Of a DNA stretch of 64,000 bases, positions 25,021-32,759 are shown one piece after another. The position numbers and the translations under genes were made by a program. Position 1 is the first letter of the stretch. Each line of letters begins with the position of its first letter. Source of the stretch: VRUE01 sp963725085 (lineage in GTDB: Bacteria; Actinomycetota; Thermoleophilia; Solirubrobacterales; 70-9); contig CAVRXM010000003.1 of assembly GCA_963725085.1 (NCBI GenBank), positions 434,001 through 498,000 on the forward strand, given 5' to 3'. The notes under the pieces were generated by a model, which saw only the letters and a program-made list of their open reading frames with translations, had not been told where the DNA came from and did no database searches.

Positions 25021-25443
25021 GAATGTGGTCTTCATCACGAGCCTGGCGGTTGTCGCCTCCGACCCGCCCAAGAGCCGCAAGTTGTTCATTGATGCGCTGG
25101 GCCTCCCTTTGGAGGGCGAAGGCGATGGCTACTACTCCAGCGGGAGCATCGCCGGTAGCAAGCACTTCGGTGTGTGGCCGCTGTCGCAGGCAGCAGAAGC
25201 CTGCTTTGACACATCGGAGTGGCCCGCTGACCGAGTGACCCCCAGGCATTAATCGAGTTCGAGGTCGAGGGCGCGCAGGCTGTCGCCGAGGCAGGCGCCG
25301 AGCTTCAGCGTGCGGGCTTTGAGCTATTGCACCCCGCCCGCACCGAGCCGTGGGGGCAGACGGTGACAAGGCTGCTCACCGAGGATGGCTTGATCGTCGG
25401 GATCTCCTTTGCCCCCTCACTTCACGATCAAGAACCTGCCTGA
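25021..25443 (+). pseudogene. VOC family (glyoxalase-like) gene broken by a one-base deletion
   Basis: Translation from the ATG at 25021 gives MNVVFITSLAVVASDPPKS and continues as a normal VOC domain to DRVTPRH and a stop at 25252. Adding one C to the CCCCC run near 25239-25243 restores PQALIEFEVEGAQAVAEAG and a normal C-terminus ending at 25443, about 141 residues in all. The damage is thus a single homopolymer frameshift: either a recent mutation or a sequencing error. VOC proteins bind metals and small ligands; the substrate cannot be inferred. Confidence 0.75.
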
Positions 25444-25603
25444 GCGCCGACTGCAGCGGAGGTGCGTGCGAGGTGACCGGTGCACGCCGCATTCCCCGTG
25501 CCCGCGGCTTGGTCGGACGCGGAACCCGGTGGCGATCAACGCGGCGCTGCGTCCGATCCTCGCCCACGAGGTGGCTAGTCGGGGCGCTGCGATACTCGGC
25601 CCC

Positions 25604-26815
25604 GTGGACCCGAAAGGGAACCCGAACAGCCTCATCTTCTTCAACCTGCCAGCCTCGGGACATGTCAATCCGACCCTGCCCCTGGTAGCCGAGCTCAGCC
25701 GCCGGGGTGCCAGGGTCCTCTACTACACCGGGGATCAGTTCCGGGACCAGGTGGAGCGACAGGGCGCGGAGTTCGGCAGCTACGGTCGGCATCTCTCCTA
25801 CGACCACTCCAGACTTCCGTCCAACTACCTGCGGGTAGCCGGCGTGCTCGGGCGGGCTACTGAGGATCTCCTGCCGTTCTCCATCGCCGAGCTGCGACGG
25901 GAGCGCCCGGTGGTCGTGATCAGCGACGCGATGTGCCCATGGGGCCGCCTGGCGGCACGCGCGGAGGGAATTCCAGGGGTCTCGTCGCTGAGCGCGCTCC
26001 CCATCGACCCGGATTTGCTTCGCAAGCACACCACCCCGGCTCAGTTCGCGCGCGCGGTTGGCGCCGGAGTCGCGGGCTATCTCCGCTTTCGGCGCGCGGC
26101 GCGGCGGCTTCGCCGCACCTATCACGTCGAGATGGGAGGCCTCTTCGACCTGTTCGTGTTTCGCGACCGCTTGACCATCGCCTACACGACACGCGCATTC
26201 CACCCGAACGCGGAGCGCTTCGACGAGTCAGTGCGCTTCGTCGGTCCGCTGTTGCGCGAAACCGAGGATCCCGACCCGCAGCTCATGCGGAGCCTCGCCG
26301 ACGCCCCGCTGGTCTACGGTTCGATGGGGACCGTTATCCCACCCAGCGCGCGCTTCCTTCGGGCCTGCATTGAGGCGTTCGCCGACGGGGACGAGATGTT
26401 GCTCCTCTCGGTCGGCGTCAACATCGATCCCGCGTCGCTCGGGCCGATCCCGCGCAACTGCATCGTCAGGGGGAACGTTCCCCAGCTCGCGGTCCTGCGC
26501 CGGGCGAGCCTGTTCATCACACACGGAGGGATGAACAGTGTGAGCGAGGGGTTGGCGTTAGGCGTTCCGCTGCTCCTCTATGCGCAGTCGCCCGAGCAAG
26601 CGATCATCGCGGCACGGGTCGCGGAGCTTGGGGCCGGGCGCACGATCGACGCTCGTGACGCCACGCCTGCGGGGATCCGTGCGGCGGCGGACACGGTGAT
26701 CTCCGGTCCGTGCGGGGAAGCGGCGCGTTCTGTCGCGCGCGACCTCAGGAGCGCCGGGGGTGCTCCGGCCGCCGCCGATGCGATCGAAGCGATGATCGCC
26801 GCCACCGGCGCCTGA
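25604..26815 (+). CDS. GT1-family glycosyltransferase (MGT/YjiC-like)
   Basis: This 403-residue protein has the N-terminal acceptor-domain motif FNLPASGHVNPTLPLVAEL. The C-terminal nucleotide-sugar motif is 'PQLAVLRRASLFITHGGMNS' followed by SEGLALGVPLLLY and EQ, as in macrolide and flavonoid glycosyltransferases. It transfers sugar from a UDP- or dTDP-sugar to a small hydrophobic acceptor; the acceptor is unknown. The GTG at 25604 is chosen because homology begins within a few residues of it; the frame is open to 25409 through poorly coding sequence. No biosynthetic partners are adjacent. Confidence 0.85.
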   Translation: MDPKGNPNSLIFFNLPASGHVNPTLPLVAELSRRGARVLYYTGDQFRDQVERQGAEFGSYGRHLSYDHSRLPSNYLRVAGVLGRATEDLLPFSIAELRRERPVVVISDAMCPWGRLAARAEGIPGVSSLSALPIDPDLLRKHTTPAQFARAVGAGVAGYLRFRRAARRLRRTYHVEMGGLFDLFVFRDRLTIAYTTRAFHPNAERFDESVRFVGPLLRETEDPDPQLMRSLADAPLVYGSMGTVIPPSARFLRACIEAFADGDEMLLLSVGVNIDPASLGPIPRNCIVRGNVPQLAVLRRASLFITHGGMNSVSEGLALGVPLLLYAQSPEQAIIAARVAELGAGRTIDARDATPAGIRAAADTVISGPCGEAARSVARDLRSAGGAPAAADAIEAMIAATGA

Positions 26816-26917
26816 GATGCCGCCCGAGGGCGCACTTTCTAGGGCGGAGCCGAGCGCCTAGACCGCGAAGGCGGCAAGGCCGACGCTGACGCAGAGCGCG
26901 ACAAGCAGCAGCTTGTT

Positions 26918-26950
26918 CCGGATTTGAACCGGCGACCGCTCGGCCCCCAG
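26918..26950 (-). repeat. repeat A3: truncated tRNA-Pro-like 3' half
   Basis: The T-arm, variable loop, anticodon-stem strand and CTGGGGG loop are present, but the acceptor strand is missing (left edge at 26918). The inverted-repeat segment (about 27012-27042) and paired GGTACC sites lie to the right up to 27062. The rest of 26816-27069 holds nothing else recognisable. Confidence 0.7.
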
Positions 26951-27069
26951 CCGGCGGACAGGTCTGTCAGCGTCCCCTGCGTCCGCCTGCGTCCCCTCCT
27001 GTCCCCCGATCTGGACTCATCGGACATATCGGACGATGCATCCGGTACCAAAGTGGTACCACGCTGGCG

Positions 27070-27687
27070 CTAGAAGAGATCGCCGACCGCGTTGACAGCG
27101 GCGCTGCCGAGGACGATCTCGAGCACGATTCCCGTAGCGCCGACCACGATCCCCGCTGCGGCCACGACAGAGTCTTCCAGCAGTACCCCGAGCGATAGAA
27201 GCACCACCCCAAGTGCCGGCAGGGTATCCAGCCCCGAGAACGGGGGGGCGAGGAATGCGCCCAGTGTGCCGGAGATGACGAGCGCGCCGAAGACGATGTT
27301 GCTGAGTCGGCGTCCGAACAGGAACCGCAGGCGCGGCCGCGAGACTCGCTCCAGCTGGCGCACCAGCCTCAGCAGCCCGTTGAGAAAGCGCTCCTGCATT
27401 GGCCCCGCGACCTCGATGCCGCGCCACCGGCGGGGCAGCCAGATCCGCTCGCGGCCCGCGATGAGCTGCAGCGCGACGAGGATCGCCACAACCTCGAGGG
27501 CGTGCGTGGCGCCGCCGGTCGGCAGCGGCAGAGCGGGAACGCCGAGCAGAAGCACGAAGACGATCGCGAAGCCCTTCTTCCCGAACAGGTCGACGAGCCC
27601 CGCGAGCGTCTTGTCGGCGTCGCTCTTCAGCCAGCCCTCCAGCTCATCACTGAAGCGGGTCGGGTTCGCATCGCAAGCGTCACGCAT
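27070..27687 (-). CDS. exoD: ExoD family membrane protein
   Basis: This 205-residue protein matches exopolysaccharide-synthesis ExoD: 'LAGLVDLFGKKGFAIVFVLL' then GVPALPLPTGG, a LVALQLIAGRERIWLPRR segment, and several C-terminal membrane helices (about residues 130-200). ExoD proteins sit in the inner membrane, and their exact role in polysaccharide production is unclear. The ATG at 27687 starts two bases after the stop of the SRPBCC gene, so the two form an operon. Length is normal. Confidence 0.87.
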   Translation of the reverse strand: MRDACDANPTRFSDELEGWLKSDADKTLAGLVDLFGKKGFAIVFVLLLGVPALPLPTGGATHALEVVAILVALQLIAGRERIWLPRRWRGIEVAGPMQERFLNGLLRLVRQLERVSRPRLRFLFGRRLSNIVFGALVISGTLGAFLAPPFSGLDTLPALGVVLLSLGVLLEDSVVAAAGIVVGATGIVLEIVLGSAAVNAVGDLF

Positions 27688-27689
27688 GC

Positions 27690-28394
27690 TCAACCCTGTT
27701 CCTTCTCGCGCAGAGGAGCGGCTGCGGGCGCACCCACCCGCGCGCCCAGGTTCTGGAACTGGCGGGTCTGCATGGCGAAGTGAACGAACTCCCCCGCCAA
27801 CAGCCCAAGCAGCCGCATTAACAGCCGCGGGTGGCTCCGGCTCCGCGTACGGCTCACCAGGCGGGTTCGCCCGCCGGGAGCCGGCCGAAGGTGGAAGCCC
27901 CAGATCCCGTCCACATAGGCCCACGGCGTCGGACCGGTCCGGGGATCGAAGGAGTGGCCGGTCAATCCGTAGCTCGATCGCAGCACAAGGGTGCGGTTCT
28001 GCTCCAGAACCATCACGGTGAACAGGTTTGTCGGGCCCCTGAGAACCTGTCCCTCTTGCAGGTTCTGCCACTCGGGCACGATGCGATCCGCGCTCGGCTG
28101 CCCTTTGTTGTCCAGCCAGCTCCAGCTGTACCAGCCTCCGCGACCGCCACCCATCTGCACCAGCCATGGCCAGACCTTCTCCGGTGGCGCCGGAAGGGTC
28201 GTGGACATGGTCGCGCCGCCGTCAGCATCGCAGATGAGCTCATCGCCTGGGTTGGCCCTCGTCGCCTCCTCTCGGGTGGCGCCCCAGGTCAGCATCCGCG
28301 GGCGGATTACCAGGGCATAGAGCGCAGCCGCCGCTACGAACGAGAGCAGACGGGCTCTCGATCGGTGTCCCCTCATAGCTGCAGTGTCGCGCAC
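27690..28394 (-). CDS. membrane-anchored SRPBCC family protein
   Basis: This 234-residue protein has a hydrophobic N-terminal segment (ARLLSFVAAAALYALVI, about residues 13-29) and then a START/SRPBCC-like domain with 'APPEKVWPWLVQMGGGRGGW' and YSWSWLDN. These residues are characteristic of a subgroup of SRPBCC proteins. It may bind a lipid or other hydrophobic ligand at the membrane. It is transcribed with exoD directly downstream. The start codon choice is the longest sensible frame; an ATG seven codons in is also possible. Confidence 0.8.
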   Translation of the reverse strand: MRDTAAMRGHRSRARLLSFVAAAALYALVIRPRMLTWGATREEATRANPGDELICDADGGATMSTTLPAPPEKVWPWLVQMGGGRGGWYSWSWLDNKGQPSADRIVPEWQNLQEGQVLRGPTNLFTVMVLEQNRTLVLRSSYGLTGHSFDPRTGPTPWAYVDGIWGFHLRPAPGGRTRLVSRTRSRSHPRLLMRLLGLLAGEFVHFAMQTRQFQNLGARVGAPAAAPLREKEQG

Positions 28395-28539
28395 ACATCG
28401 CTAAGGCGGAGGGCTCAGCTAGTCGCAATTCTGCAGCCATGAACGCAACATCGACCTTGCGGCGCGGCCCCCGATCACGACCACCGCCCCTCTTGCCCAA
28501 TGGGCACCGCGCGTTACGCTTGGGATTCGGGAGGAACTA

Positions 28540-28866
28540 GTGACCAGACTCTCCGATCAGTTTCAGCTTGACGTTCCACTGGAGGAGGCGTCTTGGGCGT
28601 GCAGGGAGGCCATCGCCGCGATGGACTGGGACCTGGAATCCATCGAGCCGCATCGGCTGGTTCTAAGGAGGCGCATGACGTTTGCTCGCGACCCCGCGTA
28701 CATCGAGATCGTCCTGTCCGCCTCCGGTTCGGATGGCGCGAACGTCAGCTTCGATGCGCGGGATCCTTGGGGGCTCGGCAGGTGGGACAGGCGAAACCTG
28801 GGCGCTCAGATGAACAGCCTCAGGAATGCCATCGAGGTTGCGGCGCGTCGCTCGAAGCAGCGATAG
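28540..28866 (+). CDS. 108-residue protein of unknown function
   Basis: A GGAGG ribosome site five bases before the GTG makes this a confident gene. The protein (FQLDVPLEEASWACREAIAA..., 'VLRRRMTFARDPAYIEIVLS') looks like a small alpha/beta SRPBCC- or DUF1499-like domain, but I cannot assign a family. The divergent neighbour is the SRPBCC gene, with an intergenic space of about 145 bases that probably contains promoters for both. No membrane segment or signal peptide is seen. Confidence 0.65.
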   Translation: MTRLSDQFQLDVPLEEASWACREAIAAMDWDLESIEPHRLVLRRRMTFARDPAYIEIVLSASGSDGANVSFDARDPWGLGRWDRRNLGAQMNSLRNAIEVAARRSKQR

Positions 28867-28927
28867 TGGTGTCGGCTTCCTGCTTGCGTCAGGAACCGGC
28901 GTTGAACTCGAGGCGGGCCTTCGCTGA

Positions 28928-28967
28928 TCGGGGAGGCGGATTTGAACCGGCGACCGCTCGGCCCCCA
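28928..28967 (-). repeat. repeat A4: tRNA-Pro-like 3' half
   Basis: CTGGGGG, CCGAG, CGGTC and TTCAAAT are present, but one base of the T-stem/acceptor junction is deleted compared with the other copies. No inverted-repeat segment or terminator hairpin is evident beside it. The remaining 28968-29175 holds nothing recognisable. Confidence 0.65.
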
Positions 28968-29175
28968 GCCGGTAGACGCTTCCAGTGGATGCGCCCCATG
29001 GAGTCCCCGCGTCCTCCGAGGCCACGTGACGATCCGACCGAGGAATGGGAGCTGATGGAAACGCGCCTCGACTGGCTGGGTGATAGCCCCTGAATTGAGC
29101 GCCTCGGCGCCATCATGAGGAGCGCGGCTGAGTATTCCAACATCAAACCAGGTCAGGACTCGATGGGTACAAGAA

Positions 29176-29544
29176 CTAGTTGAAGAAGATCAGGATCGCC
29201 GTCGCCAGACCAAGAAGGACCCCGGCGGCGGCAAGGAAAAGCCGGACGGGGTCGCCTGTGCGAGAACGGGTAGAGCCGACAAATGCTCCATCAACCGCCC
29301 GGGCCCTATGAGTTCCGTAGACGATCATCGCGATCCCGTAGAACACAAACCCCATTCCGATCACCGTGTAGGCCCAGCGACTGCCGGAGCCCGCCAGATC
29401 GGGCAGGAACCTTCCCACGGCGAGCGCCACGGCGATCGCGGTCAGGCCGGTTCGCCACCAGGCGAGCTGCGTCCGCTCGCTCGCAAGAATCGTCTGACGA
29501 TCCGAGTCGGTCAGGACCCTGGCACTGCTGGGCTTCGAGGCCAT
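29176..29544 (-). CDS. DUF202 (YidH-like) membrane protein
   Basis: This 122-residue protein has the DUF202 signature LASERTQLAWWRTGLTAIAV near residues 20-39, then two more membrane helices (around 'YTVIGMGFVFYGIAMIVYG' and LFLAAAGVLLGLATAILIFF). DUF202 proteins are small inner-membrane proteins of unknown function. The ATG at 29544 is chosen because AGGAGG lies shortly before it. It is isolated between repeats. Confidence 0.87.
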   Translation of the reverse strand: MASKPSSARVLTDSDRQTILASERTQLAWWRTGLTAIAVALAVGRFLPDLAGSGSRWAYTVIGMGFVFYGIAMIVYGTHRARAVDGAFVGSTRSRTGDPVRLFLAAAGVLLGLATAILIFFN

Positions 29545-29790
29545 TCCGCTCCTCCTTGTCTTGCAGCATTGCGGCCTCCCGAACACTAGACGGGGTTCAA
29601 GAGGGTGCGACCGGCGGCTCGCCTTCGATCAGACCGGCGCTGCATGCCAAGCCGACTGCATCCGTCCGCGTTGAGACGTCAAGCTTGCCGCGATGACACA
29701 CCACGATTCACTCAAAGAATCCGCGGCTCCCTGGAACGGCAGGCGCCTTCGTCGGCCGGACTCGAAACCTGGAGCCCAGGTTGGAGACCG

Positions 29791-29868
29791 GTTCCCCGAA
29801 GCCCCGGCGGGAACCTATTGCCCATATCGGGGAGGCCGGATTTGAACCGGCGACCGCTTGGCCTCAGG
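29791..29868 (-). repeat. repeat A5: tRNA-like 3' half with diverged anticodon loop
   Basis: T-arm and acceptor match the other copies, while the anticodon-loop region reads CCTGAGG with stem CCAAG. GGTTCCC...GGGAACC at 29790-29814 may form a hairpin beyond the acceptor end. The inverted-repeat segment (about 29936-29966) and GGTACC pair follow to the right, then repeat B9. 29545-29790 has no other feature. Confidence 0.65.
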
Positions 29869-30004
29869 CGGAGGACAAGGTTGCCCTATGCGTCCGGACG
29901 CGTCCCATGCGTTCCTCCTGTCCCCCGATCTGGGACTCATCGGACGTATCGGACGATGCGTCCGGTACCAAAGCGCGGTACCACGCCAGGTTGCAGGTGT
30001 AGAT

Positions 30005-30066
30005 CGAGGGCTCGATTCGGCTCTCGCTACCACCTGCGGATCGTCGAACGGACGGCGGCTACTAAC
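30005..30066 (+). repeat. repeat family B, copy 9
   Basis: CTCGATTCGGCTCTCGCTAC continues into CACCTGCGGATCGTCGAACGG. It lies immediately right of the A5 inverted-repeat/GGTACC segment, the same order as at 61.9-62.1 kb. This shows that A and B belong to one larger composite. Confidence 0.55.
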
Positions 30067-30125
30067 GGCAATCGCGGGTGCTGAGCGAGGGCAGCGCGAG
30101 CCTGAAGAGAATGAGGGCATTCGTG

Positions 30126-30416
30126 CTATCCCGACACCTGCGCAGGGAGGCCAAGGGCTCGCGCGATGTCTTCGGCCGACTGGGGGCCCGGCAGCACCTC
30201 GGCGATTCGTCCCCTGCGGTCGAGAATAACGGTGGTGGGAAGGCCGACGACGCCGTAAAGCCCGCCGATGCTTTGACCGGATGGGCGCAGGTTCGGGAAG
30301 CTCCAGTCGTAGCGGTCGATGAATGCAACGGCTGTGTCGCGGTCGTCTGCCCAGTCGATGCCCACCAATGACGCCCGACCCCGCAGCATCTTGGCGAGGC
30401 CCGCCTCCGCAGGCAA
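30126..30416 (-). pseudogene. C-terminal half of a TlpA/thioredoxin-like protein
   Basis: The frame encodes 'LRGRASLVGIDWADDRDTAV' and 'YGVVGLPTTVILDRRGRIAE', the second half of a TlpA/ResA-like thioredoxin fold with the cis-Pro loop (GLPTT). The N-terminal strand and the WCxxC active site should lie upstream of 30416, but none of the three minus frames there shows one. I therefore call it a truncated gene. If expressed it could not act as a thiol oxidoreductase. Confidence 0.6.
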
Positions 30417-30490
30417 GAGCGAGCTGGCCCGCGCGCTCGGCGCCCGACCCCCGGGTTGGCCGCCGCTGAGGCCGATGCCTACGCGTGTGG

Positions 30491-31852
30491 CTAGTTGGTC
30501 TTCTTGACCTTGAAGCTGAAGGTGGCGGGCGTCGTGTCGGCGACGCCGCCGCTCGAGGCGACGACCGAGAAGGTGTGCTTGCCCGGCTTGACCATGTAGC
30601 TCTTAGGTGAGGTACAGGCAGCGAGCTTCCCCTTGTCCAGCTTGCATTTGAAGGTGGCCCCGGCGACCGACGAGGAGAAGCCGAACTTGACCTTGACCTT
30701 TTTCTTCTTGGTCTTGATCGTCTTCTTCGGGTGGGAGCCGAGTTTCGTCTGGGGGCTGACAGGCGGGTTCACGAGAAGATTCTGTGCGATGACCGTGTAG
30801 CTGACGGTCTTGGAGCCTTTCGCGCCTTCTTGGTCTTCGGTGTTGACCGTGAAGGAATGTGGCCCGGGAGTCGACGTGTCGATCGGCGCGCCATTGGCGA
30901 CCGTTCCGGCGCAGGTTTTCACCGTCGCGCCTTCGGCTGCCGTGCAGGAGTAGGAGGCGTTGACCACCTGTCCCTGGGTGTAAGAGGCGCCGTCGCCCGG
31001 CGAGGCGATCGAGATCATCGGCGCCACGATGATCTGGACCTGCGGTTCGATGCAACAGGTGGTGATTTGGGCCTCGCCGCCTGCCGGGATGAGAGAGGAG
31101 CCGCCGCCCCCTCCGCCGCCGCCGACTTCGCAGGCGCCGCCTCCTCCACCTCCGCCGAAGAGGCCACCGCCACCGCCACCGCCCGGCCCGCCGAATTCGG
31201 TCGAGCCGCCTGAGCCGCCGAATCCCAAGATGCCTTCTTCGCCGGTTTCGTTGCAACCGAAGCCGCCGGCGCCCCCTTCTTCCTGCGTGCCGGGCCCGCC
31301 ACCCTGGTCGACGCCGGTTTCCTCTTCTTCTCCGGGGCTTTCCGCGTCTCCGCCGTCGCCGGGGTTGCTTTCGCCTAGCCCTCCTGCCCCGCCTCCGCCG
31401 CCGGCAACGATCAGGCGCGTGTCGGGCGCAAGGCCTGCCGCCAGCGGCGAGGCGCGGACATCAGAGGCGCCCCCGCCCCCGCTTGCTTCACCATTGCCTC
31501 CGCCGTCGCCGCCGCCGTTGAAGCCCCCGGTGCCGCCTAGATCCCCGTCCTTGCCGTTGCCGCCGACCTCGACGTAAAGAGTTTGGCCAGGTGTGACATT
31601 GACGATCCCCGTCACTTCTGCCGCTTCACCGCCGTGTGCGGCTCCTGGCGTATCTCCGCCGGCCCCGCCGATCGCCAGGATTTCGAGGCTCGTCACCCCA
31701 GCCGGCACTTTGAATGTCTGCTCGGCTTCTTCAAAGGTGAAGACGGTCGTCTTCGCATGCGCCGGCGCCACCGCCACGGCCAAGATGATGAGCATCGCGC
31801 CGAGGGCGCCCACCAGGCAAGCTGTTCGAGGAGTCGTCAAACGGTTGGGCAC
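30491..31852 (-). CDS. secreted glycine-rich protein with C-terminal beta domains
   Basis: This protein of about 453 residues has a signal peptide ending PAHAKTT, an N-terminal beta domain (FTFEEAEQTFKVPAGVTSLE), a central stretch of about 170 residues dominated by Gly (for example GGGGGGGLFGGGGGGG) with interspersed Asp/Glu, and two C-terminal Ig-like domains, the last rich in Lys. This resembles surface proteins with a glycine-rich region. The GTG at 31852 has GGAG eight bases upstream; a GTG at 31960 with GAGAGG is an alternative that adds a second hydrophobic segment. It ends in KVKKTN. Function unknown. Confidence 0.7.
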   Translation of the reverse strand: MPNRLTTPRTACLVGALGAMLIILAVAVAPAHAKTTVFTFEEAEQTFKVPAGVTSLEILAIGGAGGDTPGAAHGGEAAEVTGIVNVTPGQTLYVEVGGNGKDGDLGGTGGFNGGGDGGGNGEASGGGGASDVRASPLAAGLAPDTRLIVAGGGGGAGGLGESNPGDGGDAESPGEEEETGVDQGGGPGTQEEGGAGGFGCNETGEEGILGFGGSGGSTEFGGPGGGGGGGLFGGGGGGGACEVGGGGGGGGSSLIPAGGEAQITTCCIEPQVQIIVAPMISIASPGDGASYTQGQVVNASYSCTAAEGATVKTCAGTVANGAPIDTSTPGPHSFTVNTEDQEGAKGSKTVSYTVIAQNLLVNPPVSPQTKLGSHPKKTIKTKKKKVKVKFGFSSSVAGATFKCKLDKGKLAACTSPKSYMVKPGKHTFSVVASSGGVADTTPATFSFKVKKTN

Positions 31853-32079
31853 CGCTGCGACTCCGCATGGAATCAGAGCGATGCTCAGGAACGTGGCGAG
31901 CAACCCCACGATCGCCGTACGCGGCGGGGCAGGACGGGTAACGCTGCTGGGACGGCGCACAGCAACCACCTCTCCGGGAAACCGGCAGAAAAAGCAGGTC
32001 CCCGACAGCGGACCGTATCGACTGGAACCGCGGGCTATCGGAGACAGTGGACGTACGTACGACTGGCTTCTCGTTGTCG

Positions 32080-32150
32080 CGGAGGCTGGATTTAAACAGC
32101 GGATTACGTGTTTTCTTTCCACACCCCGCCCAATTGAGCTGGCGGCCCCG
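32080..32150 (-). other. possible heavily decayed tRNA-like sequence
   Basis: On the minus strand AGCTCAATTGGGC resembles a D-arm, and about 40 bases later CGCTGTTTAAATCCAGCCTC resembles a T-arm. Acceptor strands do not pair and the anticodon arm is poor, so this is at best a relic. It abuts repeat C3 on its right. Confidence 0.25.
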
Positions 32151-32171
32151 GGGACCCGATAATCCCGGACT

Positions 32172-32243
32172 ACGGATACCTCTCCGAGACCACGGGAGCG
32201 CGTCCCGCGGATTCCTCGATATCTCTGAATATTCGAGTAGCCA
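32172..32243 (+). repeat. repeat family C, copy 3
   Basis: Carries GGATACCTCTCCGAGACCAC, then GCGTCCCGCGGATTCCTC and GAATATTCGAGTAGC. Same orientation as the other copies. Confidence 0.6.
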
Positions 32244-32301
32244 TGATGGACTCAAGGATCTCGGAGAGGCTCGCGTCGATCTTCTCCGCAGCCGGCCGAC
32301 C

Positions 32302-32655
32302 TCAGCTGATCTTCAGGCGTTTGAGCGCGGCCCGAATCTGCCCCTGACTCTCCTCGTCCAGGACCGGCTCATTCTCTAGCCACAAGACGAAAGCGTGAAG
32401 CCAGAGCAACCGCACGTCCATGTCGAGCTCGCTCGCATAGGCCATCAGCACCGCCTCAGGCTGCCTCGGCCACGCAATGCCGTCCTCAAACCGCGCGATC
32501 GTCGCCTGGTTGACGGGGATCGCCGCCGCGATCTTGACTTGAACGACGCCCCGCTCCTCTCGCGCTAAGCGACAGGCGCTCCCCAGCCAGGGGAGGAGGG
32601 GACGCGCAATCGGCTCGGCCTCCATGCCCGAAGTTCTATCCGAGCGGGGCGACAT
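32302..32655 (-). CDS. XRE-type helix-turn-helix regulator
   Basis: This protein of about 117 residues has an N-terminal HTH: 'ACRLAREERGVVQVKIAAAI' then PVNQATIARFEDG and WPRQPEAVLMAYASELD, the five-helix XRE/Cro fold. The C-terminal helix region (LLWLHAFVLWLENEP) may dimerise or sense. The ATG at 32655 is the longest start and one at 32625 is also possible. It is divergent from the zinc-ribbon membrane protein gene, across a strikingly AT-rich spacer that could contain its operator. Confidence 0.75.
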   Translation of the reverse strand: MSPRSDRTSGMEAEPIARPLLPWLGSACRLAREERGVVQVKIAAAIPVNQATIARFEDGIAWPRQPEAVLMAYASELDMDVRLLWLHAFVLWLENEPVLDEESQGQIRAALKRLKIS

Positions 32656-32695
32656 GAGGCTGGAGGCTGCCAGATTCGAAGTGATATGCGCCTCG

Positions 32696-32747
32696 TATAT
32701 TCGTTGGGAATATATGCATTAGCTTTAGTTATTTCAAAGTCTATGAT
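32696..32747 (+). promoter_or_regulatory. AT-rich divergent promoter with inverted repeat
   Basis: TATATTC (32696-32702) and GAATATA (32708-32714) form an inverted repeat with a 5-base spacer. Downstream TTAGCT (32719-32724) and TATGAT (32742-32747) are spaced 17 bases and resemble -35 and -10 boxes. The predicted transcript would start about five bases before the GTG at 32760, so translation may be leaderless. The region is far more AT-rich than its surroundings. Confidence 0.45.
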
Positions 32748-32759
32748 ACAACATCACAC

